A program made the translations under genes and the position numbers. Below are positions 1 to 6,439 of a stretch of 52,765 nucleotides of DNA, one piece after another. The notes under the pieces were generated by a model that was not told the origin of the DNA, did no database searches, and saw only the letters and a program-made list of their open reading frames with translations. Source of the stretch: Dryocola sp. LX212 (GTDB lineage: Bacteria; Pseudomonadota; Gammaproteobacteria; Enterobacterales; Enterobacteriaceae); assembly GCA_041504365.1 (NCBI GenBank), contig CP167918.1:1-52765 (forward strand). Direction: 5' to 3'. The number at the start of each line of letters is the position of its first letter. Position 1 is the stretch's first letter.

Positions 1-96
1 TGATACGGTGGTTTCAGATGCTGCTGCAAACGCCGCAGGTGCGATGGCGCCAGCCATCAGTGAAGCAACAACCATTGCCAGAAATTTATTTTTCAT
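1..96 (-). CDS. Major fimbrial pilin B, N-terminal part (continues at 52765)
   Basis: First 32 codons of a chaperone-usher pilin read from the ATG at 96-94 down to position 1. It starts MKNKFLAMVV, a signal peptide with cleavage likely after AFA. The reading frame ends exactly at position 1 and resumes at 52765 with GGTIN, which reproduces the TTVSGGTIN segment of the paralogue at 51565-52128. The joined protein is 183 residues. This is the first gene of the second fimbrial operon. The upstream sequence TGAACAGGTT is shared with the paralogue. Confidence 0.9.
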   Translation of the reverse strand, partial: MKNKFLAMVVASLMAGAIAPAAFAAASETTVS

Positions 97-209
97 CAAT
101 AACAAACCTGTTCAGAAATTAATATAGATATCCGGGCCATCCTGGGGAAAAAACAGAACGAGCACAGAACATGAAGCCGCATTATTATCAGATAAGTTAA
201 GGTGACTCA

Positions 210-226
210 CAATATCCACTAATGGA
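210..226 (-). promoter_or_regulatory. Candidate operator shared by the two pilin leaders
   Basis: CAATATCCACTAATGGA, of which the last 12 bases are a near-perfect palindrome. The same 17-mer with one change (perfect palindrome TCCATTAATGGA) occurs at 52256-52272. Each copy lies about 113-127 bases upstream of a pilin start codon. The binding protein is unknown; the IprA-like and LuxR proteins on this plasmid are candidates only by location. Confidence 0.4.
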
Positions 227-292
227 GTGGATTTGAGCAGGAAATAAAACAGATATGGGGTTGTCGATTACATCACTGAACATTGTATCGCA

Positions 293-343
293 GCTCGCCG
301 CAGGCCTACGACCTAGCTTGCCGGGCGAGCAGGCGAGGAAGCG
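293..343. other. ColE1/IncF-type conserved segment, copy 1
   Basis: Runs from GCTCGCCGCAG to GCGAGGAAGCG. It resembles the segment at the edge of the pMB1/ColE1 origin region (CTCGCCGCAGCC...GAGGAAGCG) that recurs on many enteric plasmids. A second copy lies at 25605-25653 beside the replication region. Its function here is not known. Confidence 0.5.
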
Positions 344-434
344 TAAAATCACCAAATGAAAAACTCTCCAGACACGTTTTATCCATATATACAAATTATC
401 TTTTTATTTATTTTTAGATATTTTTTATTTATTT

Positions 435-829
435 TGGACTGACCCCGCTCCGGTAGACGATCCTGCCCTATAGTTTGAGCATAGGGGGAGCGTATGGGCA
501 CACCACGATTTACACCTGAATTTAAGGAAGAAGCCGTCCGTCAAATAACGGAACGCGGTTATTCTGTCGCTGAAGTTTCTGACCGGCTGGGCGTTTCAGC
601 ACACAGTCTCTATAAATGGCTGCGGGCGATCATCAATGAACACCACACTGTATGGGGTGTCATGACGATGTGTCCGGTACTGAACGTCGCCCGGGCTGAT
701 ATCTTCAATTACATTGAAGTGTTCTACAACCGGGCCCGGCGCCACAACCATCTCGGGGGGCAGTCAAGAGGCCTTCGAACAGGTCTTATCGTGAGGACTG
801 GATATGTCCACTATCGTGAGGGTAGCCCA
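435..829 (+). mobile_element. Internally deleted IS3-family derivative (MITE-like)
   Basis: Begins with TGGACTGACCCC, the same terminal sequence as the complete IS at 27858-29087. It carries the first 46 or so codons of OrfA (494 onward, MGTPRFTPEF...LYKWLRAI) fused to a short piece of OrfB (INEH...NVARA) and then to the OrfB C-terminal piece (IFNYIEVFYNR). Two internal deletions therefore leave about 395 bp. The right end is degenerate, ending near GGTAGCCCAA. It cannot make a transposase. The second junction falls on GCCCGGGC, present at both donor sites in the full element. Confidence 0.75.
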
Positions 830-868
830 ATTCAAATTAAAATGGTTTTAAAAAAATCGGCCGCATAA
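494..868 (+). pseudogene. Fused transposase fragments (OrfA N-terminus plus OrfB pieces)
   Basis: Open frame of 124 codons inside and just beyond the deleted element above. Residues 1-46 are the OrfA helix-turn-helix region. The next 17 or so match OrfB around the TMCRVLNVARA motif, followed by the ADIFxYIEVFYNR tail, then out-of-frame sequence. The DDE catalytic core is absent. If expressed, it could only act as a DNA-binding fragment. Confidence 0.7.
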
Positions 869-872
869 AGTT

Positions 873-913
873 AGATAGACCAGACACGCCTTGTAGGTGT
901 GTCTGGTCTATCT
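873..913. terminator. 15-bp perfect inverted repeat
   Basis: Arms 873-887 and 899-913 (AGATAGACCAGACAC and its complement) with an 11-base loop. It lies about 80 bases downstream of the minus-strand autotransporter and next to an IS remnant. A T-rich run follows on the minus strand after some 17 bases. It may be a terminator for the autotransporter or an element end. Confidence 0.5.
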
Positions 914-993
914 ATAGAGCGGAAATATTTTTACCATATCAATGGTATTCAGACTTAATTTAGCAGGTGATTGATTTTAGTAAATAAAATGAA

Positions 994-3603
994 TCAAAAA
1001 TGATAGCTACCCCCCAACCACGCACTGACCTGTTTATCTATATCATGCCCAAATTCAGTGTTAACACTCGCAGATGCTGACCAGTTATGAGTTATCTCTG
1101 CATTTATGCCAATGCCGGCATTTCCTCCATCAAGGTTTTGCCCTGCAAAATGGTAATTATCCGCAGAAAAGTGTACTTTTGAACCCATTTGACCGTTCCA
1201 GGCCAGTGAAACAAATGGTTTAAGCTCAGCCTGACCGATACGGAAATGCGTGCCAGCTTTCAGGCCTGCGCCGACAAAGCCACTACTGAAATGTCCGGCG
1301 CCGACATCACTATAACCGTCATTATAACTCTCCGTCAGGATATTATCATATCCAAGCGTTAGATAAGGACGGACCCAGATATGGGGCGTAGCACGAATGT
1401 GTGCGCCAACGCGACTCTGTACAAGGAAACTGTCTCCGTCATAGTCCCCTCCCGCACGAATTTTTCCATCTTTCCCGCCACTGCTATAAGACATATCACC
1501 ATACGTTGCTTCGATATCTGCAAACCAGCCCCACTGTTTTGTATCTGATAAAAGCTGATTCCAGCTTCCATACAAACTATAATATGCTCCGCTGATATCG
1601 TTAAACCCATCTTTGTTATTCAGGTCCATGTCATTATGCAAATATCCCAGTGCGGCACCAAAATGCAGAACACTGTTATTTTTTAGCATGACGGCTTTAT
1701 CTCCACCCAATTCAAAGCCTGAGATATCGGTATTATAGGACGTTACGCCAGCAGTACGGTCACCGCCAGCGTAAATGCCTTGCATCCACAGATGATTGCC
1801 ATGATCAGCATTAGCATGTGTGTCGAGTTGCCTTGTTATGCCGCCAGCAATCCGATGAATCATGTCATCACTGGCCAGCAGACCAGCTTGTGCAGCCTGC
1901 AAATCGGCAGCTACATCATTATCATCCGGCTTAGGTGTTGGGGCTGGAGTAGGGTCTGGTATTGGGTCCGGAGTAGGGTCTGGTATTGGGTCCGGAGTAG
2001 GGTCTGGTATTGGGTCCGGAGTAGGATCTGGAGTAGGATCTGGAGTAGGGTCCGGTATTGGGTCCGGAGTAGGGTCCGGTATCGAGTCTGTATGGAATGT
2101 GACATCCCATGTTGTTCCTTTATCAGCATTACCCGCCTCATCACTTACGTTTTTCGCATCATAAACAACATCATCTATAATATAAGCACCACTCCGGATT
2201 GGAGATAACGTTCCCGTTGAAATACTGCTATTAACTAATATGTTTTCATCAGTATTGAAATAGAAAAATGATTCTTTTCCTGTATCAATAAGTGATGGAT
2301 CAAGATAGTTGACGTTAAAATTAACGTTATCGTAACCGGTGACGCTCATTGGATCGGCCAGAGCATCACCACCAATAATAGCCCCATCATTAATATTGAC
2401 CGTCAGATTTCCTTCTTTATCTGATGCGGTGATATCTCCACTATAGGTAGTATTGCTTACATTGACGGTAGTATTACTGACTCCGTCCACAACGTCACTT
2501 TCCCGGAAGGCCTGTGTGGAAATATCACCATTAAAAATGGCATCATCCAGTGTGACGGTCATATCGCTACCTATCAGGCTGATATCGCCATTCACAGTCG
2601 ACCCTCCGGTCACAGATACAGTTGCAGCCGCATCTCCCATTGACTGGGCACTGATGTCTCCGTAAATCGTTGAATCATCTACCGAGACTACTGCATTGCC
2701 TTCACCAATGACTCCCGTGGAGGACTGAGCTACTAAAGCAAAGGGGGCATTGCCTGCGGTATCTTCTGTTCCAACCTGACTGTTATTGACAACAATTGTA
2801 CTGTCGCTACCTTTGGCGTATGTGCTAATACCATTTTCGATCTGAGACTGATGAACCACAACTCCAGCTTCCCCTCCACCTGAAGAAATCACTTCTACAT
2901 CAGGATTACGGGCTGCGGCAGAATCATCAGCCAGACCAATGGTACTGTTATCAATAACAGCCAATGCTCCTTTATCACCCTCCATATGAACCACGGGCGC
3001 TCCTTGAGATGCCGTATTTGTCCCGATGAGAGTACTGTCACTAATGCCGAGCACTGTTTTTTGCTGAGATGTTTCTAGGATTCCGCCATCCAAATCACTG
3101 CCTTCCACTGCAACAGTGGCGTTCTGTGCAGCATCCGCATTGAGACGACCGACTAGTGTTGAATCTTTTATTCCAACATTTACATCACCGGTATCTGAGA
3201 CGACCCACAAGCCATAGCCAAAAGGAGGGGGATTGCCGTTCAGATGACTTTCGGTGATCACCGCATTAGCATCGCCATAAGCATTAAGATGGGTTGTACC
3301 AGTTGCAACATTCAGATCATTGGCATGTAAGGTGAGGCTGCCATAGGTACTGGTCAGGGTAAATGCATCTGGGAATGATAAGCTTCCCGTATTTACTGAC
3401 CCGCCCAGGAGCGTCATATCGATATTACCGGTAGTACGATATGTCCAGTTATCGTTGGTTACATCCAAGCCACTGAGCGTAAAAGTTTGATCGCCAGTGG
3501 TGTCAGTATGATTACTAGATGGCGCAGCAGCATATGCCGGGAGCGCAGTCAGCACGGCCAGAGCTAACGCCGAAAATTCACGAGGAACAGAAAGCATAGA
3601 CAT
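994..3603 (-). CDS. Autotransporter with beta-helical passenger and Pro-Asp linker
   Basis: An 869-residue type V secretion protein. It has a signal peptide (cleavage near AYAA, about residue 26) and a passenger to about residue 500 built of Thr/Asn/Gly-rich strands with recurring NGDIS/SGDIT turns typical of pectate-lyase-like beta-helices. A PDPTPDPIPDP linker spans about 505-556. The last 300 residues form an autotransporter beta-barrel ending in SYHF, with the terminal Phe expected for Bam recognition. No protease motif or RGD was seen, so an adhesin or biofilm role is inferred. A second ATG two codons downstream is an alternative start. The gene stands alone. Confidence 0.9.
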   Translation of the reverse strand: MSMLSVPREFSALALAVLTALPAYAAAPSSNHTDTTGDQTFTLSGLDVTNDNWTYRTTGNIDMTLLGGSVNTGSLSFPDAFTLTSTYGSLTLHANDLNVATGTTHLNAYGDANAVITESHLNGNPPPFGYGLWVVSDTGDVNVGIKDSTLVGRLNADAAQNATVAVEGSDLDGGILETSQQKTVLGISDSTLIGTNTASQGAPVVHMEGDKGALAVIDNSTIGLADDSAAARNPDVEVISSGGGEAGVVVHQSQIENGISTYAKGSDSTIVVNNSQVGTEDTAGNAPFALVAQSSTGVIGEGNAVVSVDDSTIYGDISAQSMGDAAATVSVTGGSTVNGDISLIGSDMTVTLDDAIFNGDISTQAFRESDVVDGVSNTTVNVSNTTYSGDITASDKEGNLTVNINDGAIIGGDALADPMSVTGYDNVNFNVNYLDPSLIDTGKESFFYFNTDENILVNSSISTGTLSPIRSGAYIIDDVVYDAKNVSDEAGNADKGTTWDVTFHTDSIPDPTPDPIPDPTPDPTPDPTPDPIPDPTPDPIPDPTPDPIPDPTPAPTPKPDDNDVAADLQAAQAGLLASDDMIHRIAGGITRQLDTHANADHGNHLWMQGIYAGGDRTAGVTSYNTDISGFELGGDKAVMLKNNSVLHFGAALGYLHNDMDLNNKDGFNDISGAYYSLYGSWNQLLSDTKQWGWFADIEATYGDMSYSSGGKDGKIRAGGDYDGDSFLVQSRVGAHIRATPHIWVRPYLTLGYDNILTESYNDGYSDVGAGHFSSGFVGAGLKAGTHFRIGQAELKPFVSLAWNGQMGSKVHFSADNYHFAGQNLDGGNAGIGINAEITHNWSASASVNTEFGHDIDKQVSAWLGGSYHF
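1935..2087 (-). repeat. Tandem repeat encoding the PDPTPDPI linker
   Basis: Short direct repeats with a basic 24-bp unit (GTCCGGAGTAGGGTCTGGTA on the plus strand and variants) encode about six Pro-Asp-rich octapeptides between passenger and barrel. Such repeats can change copy number by slippage, altering the spacer length without breaking the frame. Confidence 0.8.
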
Positions 3604-4159
3604 AAGTATCAGTATTATTTCAGTTAAAAGATGAATGGAAAAGAGAGCTGCTATAATAGAATATAAACGAGCAGGATCTCATGATCCCACCCCCTCATAA
3701 TGAGTTTAAAATTAAATTTTCATTTATATTTAGAAACTAATTGATGCATTTGGGAGTTTTGAATGGAGGGTGACTTAATTATTTACAGGATCTATCCATT
3801 CGTCTATGTTGTCAATGCTGACAGGAAAATCAATTTATTATTTTTAATATTTGAAACATTTTATTTTTGTGTATTTTAACGTCTTTCAAAAGTAAAATCA
3901 TAGTGTTAAGTCGCCATATTGCTGAGATTAAGGCGATGCGTAACCAGAATGTTAGTTATGAACAACATGCTCAGGTTTTTTGGCGATTATAATGTTAAAA
4001 ACTTACCTGCCTGGGAAGTTTTATTTATCGTTTACAACGAATTATGCAAGCTGCTCGCGCATTTTCTGTATGGTAGCGGTAAAAGTGCGCTATGTTTAGC
4101 TATGCACAGAGCAGACCCTTTAGTCTTTGGGGGTGAGATAACGTAGCATCAAAGAAAAG
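3604..4159. other. Intergenic region, 556 bp
   Basis: AT-rich, holding the upstream region of the autotransporter. Around 3905-3980 the plus strand shows a short decayed coding-like stretch (HIAEIKAMRNQNVSYEQHAQ) that stops soon after. I could not assign it to a family. No convincing intact gene. Confidence 0.5.
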
Positions 4160-4801
4160 TTAGTAACGCTCTGGAATATCGCGATTAATACTCACCAGAC
4201 GGCCGTTACGCACAGTGATGTAACCCCCAGCTTTCAACCCTGCAAGGATTTGAAACACGTAACTGCGTGATAGACGTGTCCGTCTTAGAATAAATGCTGC
4301 AATACCTTCACCATGCAGCGTATTTTCTTCGGCTTTGAACTGGTATCGATACAACATTTCTCTAATGGTCGCATAGCCTGAATCGTTGTTCCGCTCGAAG
4401 TAAACGTAAGTCAGCCTTGCTGACAGGTAGCTCATGATGCGCGCAAAGGCATCTAAATATGTCGTCTGTCGTAAGAACAGCGTATCAAATTCCTCCAGCG
4501 TCAACTGCACTGCGGTGACCTTGCTTTCTGTCCTGTAGTACAGTTTCATACCTGGATAATAGCGTTCCATCAACCCTACTGGCATATAGCGATGAGTATG
4601 TCCTAGAGCCAGGCCGTCTTCTTCCTTATCTGAAACGAGCATGCTTCCTTCCATAATCATGAGTATTTCGTCAGGACGTGGTTGTAATGTTATCCCCCGC
4701 TCAAAATGCAGACGACGGCCTGCTTGCTCCAATGCTTCCTTTAAGTCACTAAAATCCATTTCGTTATAAATAATGTCTGCATGGCTAAATGATGAAGTCA
4801 T
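4160..4801 (-). CDS. IprA/YaiV-like winged-helix regulator 1
   Basis: A 213-residue CRP/FNR-fold regulator. The N-terminal half is a cyclic-nucleotide-binding-like beta-roll (DEILMIMEGSMLVSD...). The C-terminal half is a winged helix (ATIREMLYRY...RLSRSYVFQILAGLKAGGYITV). The overall pattern matches the enteric IprA/YaiV family. The start MTSSFSHAD is chosen because GGAGAATAT precedes it; a longer frame to 4915 lacks such a site. It is divergent from the first fimbrial operon with a shared 335-bp upstream region, so it probably controls that operon. The sign of control cannot be read from sequence. A paralogue lies at 13130-13825. Confidence 0.8.
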   Translation of the reverse strand: MTSSFSHADIIYNEMDFSDLKEALEQAGRRLHFERGITLQPRPDEILMIMEGSMLVSDKEEDGLALGHTHRYMPVGLMERYYPGMKLYYRTESKVTAVQLTLEEFDTLFLRQTTYLDAFARIMSYLSARLTYVYFERNNDSGYATIREMLYRYQFKAEENTLHGEGIAAFILRRTRLSRSYVFQILAGLKAGGYITVRNGRLVSINRDIPERY

Positions 4802-5136
4802 ATATTCTCCGGTCTGTTTCCGACTCCCATTAAAATGATGGTCGGGTTGCACTCTGAGTCCATTATAGTAGCGACAAGGGCTGGGCATGGACTGTGTAAC
4901 GCGAAAAATTACCATCTCTGTTAAATTTCGTTGCTTTTATATTAGTCTTGGTTGTGCCGGATTGTAAATGTATGTCTATGATAGTCAATTTTGTCCTTTA
5001 GTGGACTGTGATGGGCCAGAAAAATAAACATAATCCCTTCGGGTAATCAAATAAGGTCCGTCAGCAGTGAAATCATCAAAAATAGTATTTCACGGCGGAC
5101 TTTCTGTTTCTGTATTTTCTGTATTTAAGGATAGCT
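4802..5136. promoter_or_regulatory. Divergent regulatory region between regulator and fimbrial operon 1
   Basis: 335 bp, AT-rich, separating the minus-strand IprA-like gene from the plus-strand major pilin. It should contain both promoters. AAGGATAGCT directly precedes the pilin ATG. There are no invertible-element arms of the fimS kind that I can see. Confidence 0.55.
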
Positions 5137-5691
5137 ATGAAATTTGCAAAAATCGCTCTTGTAGCAGCAATGGGTCTGACCGGTATTTCTTCTGCTTACG
5201 CAGCTGGCATTGGTGGATCTTCTACCACTGACCAGGGACACGGTACTGTCACCTTTACTGGCTCCATCATTGATGCGCCGTGCTCTATCACTCCGGACAC
5301 CGTCGATCAGACCGTTGATTTAGGCGAAGTCTCCGATGCAGCTCTGGCTAACCAAGGTTCTTCTACTCCGGTTCCGTTCCAGATCAAACTGGAGAACTGT
5401 GACATCTCTGATGCTTCTCAGGATGCAGTTAGCGTGACCTTCCAGGGTATGCAAGATGCTGTAGATGCTTCCATGCTGGGTCTGAGCGGTACCGCTGCGG
5501 GTGCTGGTATTGTAATCACTACTTCTGCTGGTTCTCAGCTTGACCTGGGTACTGCGAGTGCTGCACAGCAGCTGCAAACTGGTCCGAACACTCTGGGCTT
5601 CACTGCATACCTCCGTGGCGAAGCAGCTGCGACTCCTGTAACTCCAGGTGACTTCAGCTCTGTAGCCAACTTCTCTCTGGCATATGAGTAA
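5137..5691 (+). CDS. Major pilin of fimbrial operon 1
   Basis: 184-residue chaperone-usher pilin with signal peptide (cleavage near SAYAA, residue 22) and two conserved cysteines (APCSI and LENC) that form the pilin disulfide. The penultimate aromatic motif FSLAYE is used for chaperone binding. Being first in the operon, with a strong ribosome site and followed by a hairpin, it is the likely shaft subunit, similar to MrpA/PapA-class proteins. It is unusually rich in Ala, Ser and Thr with preferred codons, as expected for a very highly expressed pilin. Confidence 0.92.
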   Translation: MKFAKIALVAAMGLTGISSAYAAGIGGSSTTDQGHGTVTFTGSIIDAPCSITPDTVDQTVDLGEVSDAALANQGSSTPVPFQIKLENCDISDASQDAVSVTFQGMQDAVDASMLGLSGTAAGAGIVITTSAGSQLDLGTASAAQQLQTGPNTLGFTAYLRGEAAATPVTPGDFSSVANFSLAYE

Positions 5692-5730
5692 GCCATTTTC
5701 ATCAGTCGGTTAAATCGATTGATGCAGTGT

Positions 5731-5748
5731 CCGGTCCTGATGGGCCGG
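5731..5748 (+). terminator. Intercistronic hairpin after the major pilin
   Basis: CCGGTCC-TGAT-GGGCCGG, a 7-bp stem with one G-U pair, 40 bases after the major pilin stop. There is no U-tract, so it more likely acts as an attenuator or RNA-stabilising processing site that keeps pilin mRNA above the usher and chaperone, as is common in this class of operon. Confidence 0.5.
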
Positions 5749-5852
5749 CTCTAACCCAGGCGCAGAGGCCAGCTTTATTGCTGGATTGTGCCCCTGTGTT
5801 AACTCTACGAATAACCAGCCGCTACCTGTCGGCTTGATGACTGCGATGCGCC

Positions 5853-6419
5853 ATGACCCGACCAGTATCACATCTGTATTCTGCTTCTGCATTCCGACAA
5901 ATTTTGTGGCTCATCGGGGCGTTGTTAGTTCTGCCTGTTGATGCTGCAGATCAGGGGCACGGCATGGTTCACATGGACGGAAAGATTCTGGATTCAGCGT
6001 GCAGCGTGGATACCAATAGCCGTGACCAGACTATCGATATGTTGACCCAGCCTGCCAGCGAAATTATCAGCGCGGGTGAAGGCTTGCCGCGTCCATTTAG
6101 TATTCGTCTGGTTAATTGTAACCTAAGCCGGGCCCAAACAAGTGCAGCAATGTTGCCGGATTGGCAATATTTTCGGGTGACATTTGACGGTATTCATGAC
6201 GGGAAATCGTTTGGTGTAACCGGTGAGGCTCGCGGGATTGCGCTGCAAATTCGCGATGCGCGTGATGTGGTGGCTATACCGGGTGAACCGATGCCTGCAA
6301 GCAACATCACACCAGATGACATGACAATGGATTACACCCTGCGTCTGGTGGGTAACGGCAAAGATATGCAGGCTGGAGACTATCGCACCACCATCCGTTA
6401 CAAACTCGACTACTACTGA
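5853..6419 (+). CDS. Minor pilin of operon 1 (PapH/MrpB position)
   Basis: 188-residue pilin-fold protein with a hydrophobic leader, cysteines in SACSV and LVNC, and the C-terminal YKLDYY strand. It sits between the major pilin and the usher, the place of the PapH/MrpB termination-and-anchoring subunits, so a shaft-terminating role is inferred from position. The ATG at 5853 is the only one compatible with the signal sequence. It ends 20 bases before the usher. Confidence 0.85.
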   Translation: MTRPVSHLYSASAFRQILWLIGALLVLPVDAADQGHGMVHMDGKILDSACSVDTNSRDQTIDMLTQPASEIISAGEGLPRPFSIRLVNCNLSRAQTSAAMLPDWQYFRVTFDGIHDGKSFGVTGEARGIALQIRDARDVVAIPGEPMPASNITPDDMTMDYTLRLVGNGKDMQAGDYRTTIRYKLDYY

Positions 6420-6439
6420 TCGGCGGAACCTCACTATTC

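Larger units (their letters stand above)
97..434. other. Upstream region of the second fimbrial operon
   Basis: AT-rich non-coding stretch between the pilin B start and an IS3-derived element. It should hold the main promoter of the minus-strand fimbrial operon. It contains a palindromic motif shared with the pilin A leader (210-226) and a ColE1/IncF-like segment (293-343). No convincing gene is seen, and I could not fix a -35/-10 pair. Confidence 0.6.

Noticed and set aside
1862-2164. Gly/Val/Ser-repeat frame on the plus strand
   Set aside because: Shadow of the PDPTPDPI linker repeats of the autotransporter.
4802-5136. Possible fimS-like invertible promoter
   Set aside because: No inverted repeats flank the region and no fimB/fimE-type tyrosine recombinase is on the plasmid.
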